From JAICUY01 sp963716585 (GTDB taxonomy: Bacteria; Chloroflexota; Limnocylindria; QHBO01), in the NCBI GenBank assembly GCA_963716585.1, contig CAVQTN010000002.1, positions 1,094,599-1,158,598 of the forward strand: a DNA stretch of 64,000 nucleotides, read 5' to 3'. The position numbers were made by a program, and so were the translations under genes. How positions within the stretch are numbered: position 1 is the stretch's first letter; every line of letters starts with the position of its first letter. This document shows positions 1-10,270 of the stretch, piece by piece. The notes below the pieces were generated by a model. That model was given only the letters and a program-made list of their open reading frames with translations, searched no databases and was not told the origin of the DNA.

Positions 1-243
1 CTTGCCGGCGCCGTTGGGTCCGAGCAGCCCGAAGAGCTCTCCAGGCTCGACCGCAAAGCTCACGCCCTTGACCGCGGGCACGTCGATCTTCTTGCGCCGC
101 AGCACCCCGAGGTGCGTGCGGTACGTCCGCACGAGGTCGATCGCCTCGATCGCAGGCGCGTCGCCGCGATCGTGCGGGACCCGATCGGCTCGCGTTTCGG
201 GCATGGCGGGTCTGCGGTCGGTCATCGTCATGGAGTCCGTCAT
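1..243 (-). CDS. ABC transporter ATP-binding protein, N-terminal part (runs off left edge)
   Basis: Only the first 81 codons are visible. The reading begins MTDSMTMTDRRP and ends exactly at the Walker A motif GLLGPNGAGK (residues 72-81) at the window edge, preceded by a typical ABC beta-strand stretch (AVKGVSFAVEPGELFG). It would be the cytoplasmic ATPase of an ABC transporter, probably of the ABC-2 export type by sequence style, but the partner is outside the window. The start is ambiguous: in-frame ATGs lie at 243, 231, 225 and 204. corA ends 20 bp upstream on the same strand, so the two may be co-transcribed. Substrate cannot be inferred. Confidence 0.85.
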   Translation of the reverse strand, partial: MTDSMTMTDRRPAMPETRADRVPHDRGDAPAIEAIDLVRTYRTHLGVLRRKKIDVPAVKGVSFAVEPGELFGLLGPNGAGK

Positions 244-263
244 TCTATCCGCGCAAACGGCCG

Positions 264-1259
264 CTAGAACCAGTCCTTCGCGCGGAAATAGGCCACCGCC
301 AGCAGGGCCAGCAGCACCATCGCCGCGATCGAGATCCAGAACCCCAGCGGCGCGTCCAGGCCCGGAATCGCGTGGAAGTTCATGCCGTAGATGCTGGCGA
401 CGAGCGTCGGCAGCATGATCACCACCGTGAACGCGGTGAGGCGCTTCATGATCTCGTTCAGGTTGTTGCTGGTCACGCTCAGGTTGGCGTCGAGCGTCGA
501 CGCGATCAGGTCCCGGTACAGGTCGAGCTGGTCGAGGACCCGCACGAGGTGGTCGTACAGGTCCTGGTAGTAGGGAGCGGCGGCGTCGTCGATGAGCTCG
601 ATCTCGCGGCGAAGCAGCTTGTTGGCGACGTCCCGCTGCGGAGCCAGGACACGTCGAAGCTCCAGCAGCTCGCGCTTGATGGCCAGCACCTCGCGCAGCG
701 TGACGCGATCCTGCTTGCCGGCGATGATCCGGTCCTCGAGCGCATCGATTCGCTCCGAGAGACGGTCGAGCAGCGGGAAATAGCCGTCGACCACGGCGTC
801 CAGGATCGCGTACAGCAACGCGCCGACCGAATGGCCGATGCTGCTCACCGGCTGCTGGACGCGGGTCGTGACCTCCTCGATGCCCGGCGACCTGCCCCAA
901 TGCACGCTGACGAGCGAGTCCGGTGCGGCGAACAGGTGGATCTCGCCGAGGTCGAAGAAGCGCCCACTCCGCCGCGTCGGGCGCACCTCGTAGGTGACCA
1001 CCACGTGCTGGCCCGGGTACGTGTCGACCTTCGGCCGCTGCCGCCGCTTGCGCAGATCCTCGACCGCCAGCGGATGCAGGTCGAACTCGCGTTGCAGCAG
1101 GGCGATATCGTCGTCCTGCGGGTCGCCGATATCGAGCCACACGATGGTCTGCGGCTTGGCGCGCAGCTCGCGGATGTCGTCCAGGCTGCTCGTGGCCAGG
1201 ATGCGCGACGAGCCGCCCGGCTCCAGCACGATGCAGGTGTGCGTGCCGTGGTTGCTCAT
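264..1259 (-). CDS. corA: CorA-family magnesium/cobalt transporter
   Basis: 331-aa protein with the CorA signature YGMNF near residue 294, followed by the periplasmic loop and the final membrane helix, ending KDWF. The large N-terminal part is the acidic cytoplasmic funnel domain (HPLAVEDLRKRRQRPK is typical), with a long helical stretch before the first of two C-terminal membrane segments. Members form pentameric Mg2+ (sometimes Co2+/Ni2+) channels in the inner membrane. The ATG at 1259 gives a normal family length. It is divergent from the PPOX gene starting at 1368 and is followed closely by the partial ABC gene. Confidence 0.95.
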   Translation of the reverse strand: MSNHGTHTCIVLEPGGSSRILATSSLDDIRELRAKPQTIVWLDIGDPQDDDIALLQREFDLHPLAVEDLRKRRQRPKVDTYPGQHVVVTYEVRPTRRSGRFFDLGEIHLFAAPDSLVSVHWGRSPGIEEVTTRVQQPVSSIGHSVGALLYAILDAVVDGYFPLLDRLSERIDALEDRIIAGKQDRVTLREVLAIKRELLELRRVLAPQRDVANKLLRREIELIDDAAAPYYQDLYDHLVRVLDQLDLYRDLIASTLDANLSVTSNNLNEIMKRLTAFTVVIMLPTLVASIYGMNFHAIPGLDAPLGFWISIAAMVLLALLAVAYFRAKDWF

Positions 1260-1367
1260 GAGCGTGGAGTGTAGGCCTCGTCACGGCTGGCGAACGCGCT
1301 TGACCGGCAGGTGGCCGCAATCCGCTATAGTGGAGTAGCCGATTTCCAACGGAGAATGAATTCCCGC

Positions 1368-1853
1368 ATGCCGTGGCTACCCGAGCCGGTCGAGCGCCTG
1401 CTGAACGCCGCCCTCGTCGGCGAGCTGACCGTCATACGCGCCGATGGCCGCGCCGTCAGCCATCCGCTCATCCCACTCTACGACGGCGAGCGGATCCTCA
1501 TGCACTCGAGCACGCTGTTCAGCAGGAAGCTCGAGCACATGAAGGCCAACCCGCGTGTGGCGGTATCGCTCTCGGACCCGGTCGGCAACCGCGGGCTGAC
1601 CGACCGGGCCACCATCCAGGGCGACGCGCGGGTCATCGAGGACGACCCGCATCGGCAGTGGGAGAAGCTGGTGCTGGAGCTGTGGCGGGCGAAAGAGCCG
1701 GCAATCGACGATTTCCTCAAGGCCCGCGTGGCGCTGCCGCTCTTCTTCGAGCGAGCGGTGATCGCCATCACGCCACGTCGTTGCCTGTTCTGGCCGGGCG
1801 GCGACACGTCGAAGCTTCCTGTCGTCACCGACGCGCCGGGGGTGGCGGCGTGA
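1368..1853 (+). CDS. Pyridoxamine 5'-phosphate oxidase (PPOX) family protein
   Basis: 161-aa split-barrel flavin- or F420-binding protein. It opens MPWLPEPVERLLNAALVGEL and carries the usual pattern of PPOX-type reductases (ADGRAVSHPLIPLY, then HSSTLFSRKLEHMKANPRVAVS). The same frame is open back to a GTG at 1311 and has another ATG at 1356. A TATAGT -10-like box at 1326-1331 would put the transcript start near 1338, which excludes 1311. Family members usually start as the 1368 ATG does. The stop overlaps the GTG of the next gene by 4 bp, and that gene also begins with a PPOX-like domain, so the two are translationally coupled. Substrate unknown. Confidence 0.78.
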   Translation: MPWLPEPVERLLNAALVGELTVIRADGRAVSHPLIPLYDGERILMHSSTLFSRKLEHMKANPRVAVSLSDPVGNRGLTDRATIQGDARVIEDDPHRQWEKLVLELWRAKEPAIDDFLKARVALPLFFERAVIAITPRRCLFWPGGDTSKLPVVTDAPGVAA

Positions 1854-3184
1854 AGGTCCGCGAAGGCGTTGTGCGGCTGGGATCGTTTCCGCACGTCGTC
1901 GTCTCGTGGGTCGACGATGGCGGCTACCCACTCAGTGTCGCCACATCCTTCTCGACCAATGCCGACCAGGTGCTGCTCACCGCACCGGCGCTCCGGATCC
2001 CCACCGATCGCGAGCTGGTCGTCATGGGCAGCCACATTCGGCCGCAGCCGGGCGTCGGCTACGACGAGCGTCGCTACGTGGCGCTGTGGGGCAGCGCCGC
2101 CGCGGCGGATGGGGGACGGCTGGCGTTCATGCCGGAGCGAGCCTGGGGCTGGGACGAGCAGGTGATGCCCTTCTTCGAGTATTCGGAGCGGTCGGTCCCG
2201 CAGTCGCGCCGCTACCTGGCGCAGCTCTCGGCGGAGCGCGGCGTGCTGGTCAAGCCACGCCTGGCGCTCGGCTGGCTTGCGCTGCGCACCACGCGGCTGC
2301 CGTTCCTGACCGCGACCTTCGTGCCGGTCCTGCTCGGCCTGGCGATCGCGGCGCGCCACGGCGCCTTCGACTGGCTGACGGCCTTGCTGACCGTCATCGG
2401 CGCCAGCCTGGCGCACCTCGCCATCAACGTCACGAATGACATCTTCGACGAGCTCTCCGGAGCCGATGCCGCCAACAGCAACCCGACCCAGTTCAGCGGC
2501 GGCTCGCGCGTCGTGTACTACGGCCTGCTCTCGATACGACAGCTCGCGGTCGTCGCCGGGAGCCTGTATCTCGGCGCCGTCCTCATCGGCCTGGTCCTGC
2601 TGGCGATGCGGCCCTCGATGACCCTGCTGTTGATCGGCGTGGCCGGCGTGATGCTCGGCTACTCGTACACCGGTCCACCGTTGAAGCTCGTCTACCGCGG
2701 CATTGGTGAGATCGCCGTGGCGGTCGGCTTCGGGCCGCTGATGCTGCTCGGCGCCTACGCCGTGCAGACCGGGCACGTCGCGCTCGAGCCGTTCGTCGCG
2801 TCGCTGCCCGTCGCAGTCCTCATCGCGCTGATCCTGTACGTCAACGAGATCCCGGACCGGCGCAGTGACGCTTCGGCCGGAAAGCGGACGCTGGTCGTGC
2901 GGCTGTCGCCGGCGACCGTCACCCGCATCTACCTCGTCGCCGCGGTGCTCGCCTTCGCGCTGATCGTGGTCGGCGTCGCGGCCAGCCTCATGCCGTGGCC
3001 GACGCTGATCGCCCTGCTCGCCGTGCCGCTGGCGCTGCGCGTCCACGCCGGGATCCGGCAGAACTATGACAGCCCGTATGCCCTGATGGCCGTGATGGGC
3101 AGCAATGTGAAGCTGCACCTGGTCGTCGGCCTGCTGCTGCTGGCCGGGTACGTCGTTAGCCTGGCGGTGGCGCTGCTCGCCTGA
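1850..3184 (+). CDS. Fusion: N-terminal PPOX-like domain + UbiA/MenA-type prenyltransferase
   Basis: 444-aa protein starting at the GTG that overlaps the previous stop. Residues 1-125 read as a PPOX-like split barrel (VVSWVDDGGYPLSVATSF; YVALWGSA; GRLAFMPERA). Residues 145-444 are a polytopic UbiA prenyltransferase with both prenyl-diphosphate motifs: NDIFDELSGAD (196-206) and NEIPDRRSDASAGK (332-345), plus GYSYTGPPLKL. UbiA enzymes transfer a polyprenyl chain to an aromatic acceptor in the membrane; the motif style is closest to MenA (menaquinone). The barrel fused to the enzyme may bind a cofactor or the acceptor, which is inference. No frameshift is needed to join the domains. Confidence 0.85.
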   Translation: MKVREGVVRLGSFPHVVVSWVDDGGYPLSVATSFSTNADQVLLTAPALRIPTDRELVVMGSHIRPQPGVGYDERRYVALWGSAAAADGGRLAFMPERAWGWDEQVMPFFEYSERSVPQSRRYLAQLSAERGVLVKPRLALGWLALRTTRLPFLTATFVPVLLGLAIAARHGAFDWLTALLTVIGASLAHLAINVTNDIFDELSGADAANSNPTQFSGGSRVVYYGLLSIRQLAVVAGSLYLGAVLIGLVLLAMRPSMTLLLIGVAGVMLGYSYTGPPLKLVYRGIGEIAVAVGFGPLMLLGAYAVQTGHVALEPFVASLPVAVLIALILYVNEIPDRRSDASAGKRTLVVRLSPATVTRIYLVAAVLAFALIVVGVAASLMPWPTLIALLAVPLALRVHAGIRQNYDSPYALMAVMGSNVKLHLVVGLLLLAGYVVSLAVALLA

Positions 3185-3196
3185 GGCGGGGCGACC

Positions 3197-3618
3197 TCAG
3201 CGAGCCCAGGACCACGCGCTGCCGTCCCACGAGGCGTGCAGCAGGCCGCCATCGGCCTCGCGGGCGAAGACATCCAGGCGGTTGGGGCCCAGGAGCAGGC
3301 GGCGGGATTCGAGGCAAGATCGCCGCCCAGCGACTCCCACGGCTGCCAGCCGGCCGGCTCGTACCAGGCATGCCACAGCGCCCCGTCGCGGCCGCGGGCG
3401 AAGAGGTCGATCCGTTCGGCGCCCCAAGAGCAGGCCGCCGGGTCTCCGATCAGCTCGCCACCGAGCGACTCCCAGGCGTGCCACGCCGCGCCGTCCCAAT
3501 ACCGGTTCCAGAGCTGCCCGTCGCCGAAGATGGCGAAGACCTGCATCTCGTCCGGCGCCCAGGTTGCGACCGCCGGAGCCGACGCGAGCGTTCCCCCCAG
3601 CGATTCCCAGGTGGTCAT
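3197..3618 (-). CDS. Small PLL-like/DUF346-type beta-propeller repeat protein, frameshifted
   Basis: The minus-strand reading starts MTTWESLGG at 3618 with an AGAGG ribosome site 6 nt upstream. It has at least three roughly 45-residue repeats with WESLGG, ACSW, and IDLFARGRDGALWH motifs, as in PLL/tachylectin-like propellers that bind glycans. In the last repeat the frame breaks near 3287: TGGGCCCC is read where repeat 2 has an extra G. Restoring one G gives CSWGPNRLDVFAREADGG and a stop at 3197, a protein of about 140 aa. A sequencing indel or a recent mutation are both possible. No signal peptide was seen. Lectin-like binding is inference from the fold. Confidence 0.7.
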
Positions 3619-3751
3619 CCAATTCCTCTTTCGACGATGCTCCGATGATGTTGACAGCGTCCAGCTGCACGACGGCCACGGCGACCGGGCGAAAGGGCGT
3701 CCCCCGGCTTGACACCATGCCGGACGATGCGCCAATGCAGCAGCCACGCGA

Positions 3752-5332
3752 ATGAACCGCCGCACGTGGACGCTCGTCGCCGTCGTGCTGGCGTCCGGCA
3801 TCGTGTTCCTCGATTCGACGGTCGTCAACGTGGCGCTGGATGCCATCGGTCGCGAGCTGCCGGCCACCTACGTCGCCTCGCTCGAGGGGCAGTCCTACAT
3901 CGTCTTCGGCTACCTGCTGACCCTCTCCGCCCTGTTGATCCTGGCCGGCGCGCTGGCCGACGTCTATGGGCGGCGGCGCATGTTCCTCATCGGCCTGTCG
4001 GGGTTCGGGCTGACCTCGGTCCTGTGCGGCATCGCGCCGAACATGGAGCTGCTGATCCTTTTCCGCCTGGTCCAGGGCGCGTTCGGCGCGCTGCTGGTGC
4101 CGACCTCGCTGGCCATCATCAGCGCCACGTTCAGCGGCGAGGAGCGCGGGCGGGCGTTTGGCATCTGGGCAGCGGCGTCCGGCGCCACCACCCTGCTCGG
4201 CCCACCGCTGGGCGGCTTCTTAGTCGACGCCATCAGCTGGCGAGTCGTCTTCCTGATCAACGTGCCGCTGGTGATCGTCGCCCTGTACGCCGGCCTGGCG
4301 CAGGTCGCGGAGAGTCGCAACCCCGAAGCCAAGGGCCGCTTCGACTGGCTGGGAGCCATCGTGGTGGCAGTTGCGGTCGGCGGGCTGTCGTTCGGCGCCA
4401 TCCGCGGCCAGCAGCATCAGTGGGCTGATCTGGCCGCCTGGATCGCCCTGGCCCTCGGAGCTGCCGCGACGGCCGCCGCGGTGCCGCTCATGCTGCGGCG
4501 GCCCGAACCGCTGATCCCACCATTCCTCTTCAGGTCGCGCAACTTCACGGTGACCAACATCTCGACGCTGCTGATCTACGGGGCGCTGTACGTGTTCGGC
4601 TACCTGTCGGCGATCTTCGTCCAGGGCACGCTCGGCTACACCGCGCTGGCGGCGGGCCTCATCGGACTGCCGATCAGCATCCTGCTGACCGTCTTCTCGA
4701 CCAGCGCGGGCACGGTTGCCGGTCGATACGGGCAGCGCTGGTTCATGACCCTCGGCCCCGGTCTGATGGCGCTCGGGTTGCTGTGGCTGACTCGCCTGCC
4801 GGCCGGCTCGACGCCGTGGCAGGCGGCCCTGAGCGAGCCTGCCAGCCTCTGGCCGCCGTTCAGCTACTGGACCGATATCTTTCCCGCGGTGATCCTGTTC
4901 GCCGTCGGCCTGACGATCATGGTCGCGCCGCTGACGACGGCGCTCATGAACTCGGTGCCGGAGCGCAATTCGGGGATCGCATCGGCGATCAACAACGCCA
5001 TCTCGCGCGTCGGTCCGCTCCTCGCCGGAGCGCTGATCTTCGTCGCGATCACCGGCGCGTTCTACAGCGGGATGCAGTCGCGCATTCCGTCGTTGAATGT
5101 CGACGATCCGGCGATCCGGCGCGATTTCGCTCCCCTCAACCAGCCCGCCGGCTCGGTACCTGAGGCACAGGCACGGGCCGCCAACGATGCCTCGATCGAT
5201 GCGTTCCACCTCGCCATGCTGATCGCTGCGCTGCTGTGCGCGGCGGGCGCAGCAGTGAACGGCGTCGGCATCCGCAACCAGCCGACTGCCCGAGAGACGG
5301 ACGCCCCCGACGTGGCCGCCGCGGCCGGCTAG
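3752..5332 (+). CDS. MFS drug/proton antiporter, DHA2 (EmrB/QacA) family
   Basis: 526-aa polytopic membrane protein with the 14-helix DHA2 layout. Helix 1 carries FLDSTVVNVALDAIG (motif D1 of the family). The loop after helix 2 has ADVYGRRRMFL (motif A), and helix 5 carries the motif C-like LLGPPLGGFLVDAISWR. DHA2 proteins export hydrophobic drugs or metabolites using the proton gradient; the substrate cannot be predicted. It is divergent from the propeller gene, and rhomboid begins 50 bp downstream. Confidence 0.9.
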   Translation: MNRRTWTLVAVVLASGIVFLDSTVVNVALDAIGRELPATYVASLEGQSYIVFGYLLTLSALLILAGALADVYGRRRMFLIGLSGFGLTSVLCGIAPNMELLILFRLVQGAFGALLVPTSLAIISATFSGEERGRAFGIWAAASGATTLLGPPLGGFLVDAISWRVVFLINVPLVIVALYAGLAQVAESRNPEAKGRFDWLGAIVVAVAVGGLSFGAIRGQQHQWADLAAWIALALGAAATAAAVPLMLRRPEPLIPPFLFRSRNFTVTNISTLLIYGALYVFGYLSAIFVQGTLGYTALAAGLIGLPISILLTVFSTSAGTVAGRYGQRWFMTLGPGLMALGLLWLTRLPAGSTPWQAALSEPASLWPPFSYWTDIFPAVILFAVGLTIMVAPLTTALMNSVPERNSGIASAINNAISRVGPLLAGALIFVAITGAFYSGMQSRIPSLNVDDPAIRRDFAPLNQPAGSVPEAQARAANDASIDAFHLAMLIAALLCAAGAAVNGVGIRNQPTARETDAPDVAAAAG

Positions 5333-5382
5333 GACACCCGGCCGCCCGACGCGTCGGCGCAGGCCTTGCACGGAGGGCCGCC

Positions 5383-6138
5383 ATGTTTCCGCTGGGCGAC
5401 GAGAACGAGTCGGGTCACGGTCCGCCGTGGGTCACCATCGGCATCATCGCGCTGAACGTCGCGGTCTTCCTGCTCCTGCAGCAGGCGGGCGCGAACAACG
5501 ACTTCACCTACGGCTTCAGCACCGTTCCCTTCGAGATCACCCACGGCGTCGACCTCGCCTCCGCGACGCCGGTGGTCATCGACGGCCAGCACCTGCTCGT
5601 CCCGCAGGCGCCGGGTCCCAACCCGATTTACCTGACCCTGCTGAGCAGCATGTTCATGCACGGCGGATGGCTGCACATCGGCGGCAACATGCTGTTCCTG
5701 TGGATCTTCGGCGACAACGTCGAGCACCGCATCGGCCGCGTCACCTACCTCGTCTTCTACCTGGTCGCCGGCCTGATCGCGAGCCTGGCGCAGGTCCTCG
5801 TCAGCCCCGATTCGACCATCCCGTCGCTGGGTGCCTCCGGCGCGATCTCGGGGGTGCTCGGCGCGTACCTCGTGATGTTCCCCGGGAACCGGGTGACCGT
5901 CTTCGTCTTCCGATTCCTGACCCGCGTGCCGGCGATCGTGGCCATCGGCATGTGGGCCGTGCTGCAGTTCGTCAACGGCCTCGGCTCGATCGCCGTCAGC
6001 TCGGAGACGTCCGGCGGGGTCGCGTACCTGGCCCATGTCGGCGGGTTCATCGCCGGGCTGCTGGCGGGGCTCCTCTTCCGCTCGCTCTATCCTGCCGGCC
6101 GGAACCCCGGCCAGGCGGCGCGCTGGCCGGGCGTCTAG
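5383..6138 (+). CDS. Rhomboid family intramembrane serine protease
   Basis: 251-aa six-helix membrane protein. The catalytic dyad is visible: Ser152 in GASGAISG and His218 in AHVGGFIAG. The rhomboid fold motif HGGWLHIGGNM is at 93-103. Rhomboids cleave single-pass membrane proteins inside the bilayer. The ATG at 5383 is preceded by GGAGGG at about 5371, a good ribosome site. The same frame is open further upstream, but that part overlaps the MFS gene end and does not look like protein. The MpaB-like gene starts 3 bp after the stop, so they likely form one transcript. Confidence 0.92.
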   Translation: MFPLGDENESGHGPPWVTIGIIALNVAVFLLLQQAGANNDFTYGFSTVPFEITHGVDLASATPVVIDGQHLLVPQAPGPNPIYLTLLSSMFMHGGWLHIGGNMLFLWIFGDNVEHRIGRVTYLVFYLVAGLIASLAQVLVSPDSTIPSLGASGAISGVLGAYLVMFPGNRVTVFVFRFLTRVPAIVAIGMWAVLQFVNGLGSIAVSSETSGGVAYLAHVGGFIAGLLAGLLFRSLYPAGRNPGQAARWPGV

Positions 6139-6140
6139 CC

Positions 6141-6935
6141 GTGCGCTCCAACAAGGGCCTGTTCGGGCCGGGCAGCATGGCGTGGCGAATCGACCGCGAG
6201 GTGCTCATCCTGGCCGGCGGCACCTGCGCGCTGCTCATGCAGCTGGCGCATCCGGCCGTGGCGGCCGGCGTCGAGCAGCACTCCGACTTTCGGGCGGATC
6301 CGTTCGCGCGCCTGCGCCGCACACTCGCCGCCAGCTTCGACGTCGTCTTCGGAAGCACCGCGCGCGCCGAGCGCGCCATCGCGCGCATGAACGCCATTCA
6401 CGCCGCGGTGCGCGGCTCGATCCCGGAGACCGGCGAGACGTACGCGGCCCGAGACCCGCGGCCGCTGCTGTGGGTGCATGCCACCCTGATCGACACCGCG
6501 CTGCGGGTGTACGACCGCTATGTCCAGCCGTTGACCGATGCCGATGCGCAGCGCTACTACGCCGAGTCGGCGCAGATCGCGTTTCGGTTGGGCGTACCCG
6601 AGCCGGTGCTGCCGTCGTCCCTGTCGGGATTGCGGGCGGAGATGACGCGGATGATCGCCGGCGGCGAGGTCCGGGTGTCGTCCACCGCCCGCTCGCTGGC
6701 GCCGTCGGTCCTCTACCCGACGCGGGTTCCGCCGCGGTTCGTGTGGGACATCGGCCACCTGGTCTCAATGAGCGTCATGCCCCCCGACCTGCGGCGCGGC
6801 TACGGTCTTCCCTGGTCGCCGGCCCGCGAACGCGGCATGCGCCGGGTCGCCGCCGTCACCCGGGGCGTCCTGCCGGTCGTGCCGGCGCCGCTGCGCTTCG
6901 TGCCGCAGTACCGCACCGCGCTGCGGCGCGGCTGA
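6141..6935 (+). CDS. Oxygenase MpaB family protein (DUF2236)
   Basis: 264-aa protein from a GTG placed 3 bp after the rhomboid stop. It shows the family pattern LMQLAHPAVAAGVEQHSDF, then DPFARLRRTL, and later LWVHATLIDTALRVYDRYV with conserved His. DUF2236/MpaB proteins are heme-dependent oxygenase-like proteins (latex-clearing and mycotoxin-related relatives are known); the substrate here is unknown. The start GPGSMAWRIDREVLILAGG is typical of the family. Position directly after the protease suggests co-transcription but no shared function is evident. Confidence 0.85.
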   Translation: MRSNKGLFGPGSMAWRIDREVLILAGGTCALLMQLAHPAVAAGVEQHSDFRADPFARLRRTLAASFDVVFGSTARAERAIARMNAIHAAVRGSIPETGETYAARDPRPLLWVHATLIDTALRVYDRYVQPLTDADAQRYYAESAQIAFRLGVPEPVLPSSLSGLRAEMTRMIAGGEVRVSSTARSLAPSVLYPTRVPPRFVWDIGHLVSMSVMPPDLRRGYGLPWSPARERGMRRVAAVTRGVLPVVPAPLRFVPQYRTALRRG

Positions 6936-7007
6936 AGCGTCCGCCCGGGCTATCATGGCGCCGCCCGCGCGCGCTCGCCCCGTTCGCCGCGCGCGGCGGA
7001 GGAGCGC

Positions 7008-8831
<1,824 letters not shown>

Positions 8832-8991
8832 TCGGCGCAGCCGCCCGCCGGCAACATCGGCGCGTCGCAAATCGGCTCGTGCGACCTGATGCGACGCGGA
8901 CACCGGGCAAGATCTGCGGCCAGGGGCTCACGCTTGCTCGCAACCACCGGCGCGTGGTCATCAGCCGCGTGCGGCGCGCGTCCGTCGGCCG

Positions 8992-9202
8992 TTGAGTCGC
9001 CACCTGACTCAGATGCCGGTGAACTTGCGGCTTTCGTGCCGTTGAGTCGCCACGTGGCTGAAAACAACCGATCTGCGACGGGTTTCGGGTCAAACCGGTC
9101 GGCTTGAGCCACCCGGTGACTCACCGGCAGCCGAGCCCTCGGCTGTCGTGCATTTGAGTCACCTGCCGACTTCACCCGCCGACTTCACCCGCCGACTTCA
9201 CC
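8992..9202 (-). repeat. Intergenic GACTCAA-array repeat, copy A (inverted orientation)
   Basis: The 379-bp gap after ctaB holds four TTGAGTC/TTGAGCC motifs at 8992, 9042, 9104 and 9154 (spacing 50/62/50). These are the reverse complement of the GACTCAA arrays near 43.0, 46.9 and 49.9 kb. The first motif is half of a hairpin TTGAGTC-N7-GACTCA. The string CTGTCGTGCATTTGAGTCACC matches the reverse complement of copy B. At the downstream end a 13-bp unit (GCCGACTTCACCC) is repeated three times at about 9164-9202. No coding signal was seen in the gap. Confidence 0.75.
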
Positions 9203-9210
9203 TGCATCGG

Positions 9211-10188
9211 TCAGTGATCTGCGGCAGAGGGAGCTCGCGCGGCCGCCTCGGCTTCCAGGCGCGCGTCCAGGCGCGCATCCAGGCGCGCGGTGCGGCGATC
9301 CTCCAGGCGCACCCAGGATGCGACGACCAGGCCCATGCCGATGAGAAACACCATGTCGCCCATGACCCACATCAGCACACCGCCCAGGTTCTGGTCATCG
9401 ATGGGCGAAGGCCCCCATGCGCGCAGGTTGCTGAGGTAGTGCGGATAGAGCACCTGCCCGGCGCTCATCAGGGCAATCCCCAGGAACGAGTTCTGCGGCA
9501 TCGCCAGGAAGAGGTAGAACAGGCGCACCGGGTGTGGCATGCGCCACGGCGACGGATCAAGCCCGATGACCGGCCACCAGAACAACAGCGCGGCCAGCAG
9601 GAAGCTGGCGTGCTGCAGGTAGTGCACCGGCGGATTCTCGAGGGCGACGTCGTACAGGCTGGAGAAGTGCCAGCCCCAGTTGACCGCCGCGAAGAGCAGC
9701 CAGGCAACGACCGGGAACGAGATGACGTGCACGATCCGGCTCTGCAGCATGGCGAGCAGGATCCGCCTGGCCGATGAGGAGGCAGCGCGGAGGGCCAGGG
9801 TGATCGGAGCCCCGAGCAGCAGGAGCGGCGCCGCGACCAGCTCCAGCAGCATGTGCTGCACCATGTGCACGCTGAACAGCTGACCCTCGTACGCCTCGAT
9901 CGGCGACACCAGGGCCAGCAGGATCGCGGCGAGTCCAGCCATGAAGCACGCCATTCGCCAGCGTCCCGGCCGAGTCAGCGGGTGACGGGCGGTGACGCGA
10001 CGCACCATCCACAGGTACGTCGCCGCGGCCACCGCCACACCGCCGACCACCAGCAGGTCGAAGCGCCAGGCCAGGAGCACGCCCGGGAAGGTCGGCGCCG
10101 GCTCGATGGCGCCATGGGCCAGCGCGAGTGCGGGGAGCAGGCAGCAGAGCATCGCCGCGGCGATCACCGGGCGCAGGACGCGGGTCAC
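9211..10188 (-). CDS. ctaG: Cytochrome c oxidase assembly factor CtaG (caa3 type)
   Basis: 325-aa membrane protein. The GTG at 10188, with GGGAG 9 nt upstream, gives a signal-like N-terminus (VTRVLRPVIAAAMLCCLLPALALAHG). The open frame continues upstream to 10446 but overlaps the divergent lipoprotein. Family features: about seven helices, HMVQHMLLELVAAPLLLLGAP, FWWPVIGLDP, and QNSFLGIALMSAGQVLYPHY. CtaG helps insert copper and assemble the CuB site of caa3-type oxidases, which fits the oxidase operon just downstream. The C-terminus carries an Arg/Asp/Ala-rich tail with three imperfect LDAR repeats. Confidence 0.9.
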   Translation of the reverse strand: MTRVLRPVIAAAMLCCLLPALALAHGAIEPAPTFPGVLLAWRFDLLVVGGVAVAAATYLWMVRRVTARHPLTRPGRWRMACFMAGLAAILLALVSPIEAYEGQLFSVHMVQHMLLELVAAPLLLLGAPITLALRAASSSARRILLAMLQSRIVHVISFPVVAWLLFAAVNWGWHFSSLYDVALENPPVHYLQHASFLLAALLFWWPVIGLDPSPWRMPHPVRLFYLFLAMPQNSFLGIALMSAGQVLYPHYLSNLRAWGPSPIDDQNLGGVLMWVMGDMVFLIGMGLVVASWVRLEDRRTARLDARLDARLEAEAAARAPSAADH

Positions 10189-10270
10189 GATCCCATTCTC
10201 CCGCGGATCGGTCGCGGTCGTCACGGCAAGCTCCCCGGAACCCGACGCCGGGCCTTTGCGTCTGGCGGCC

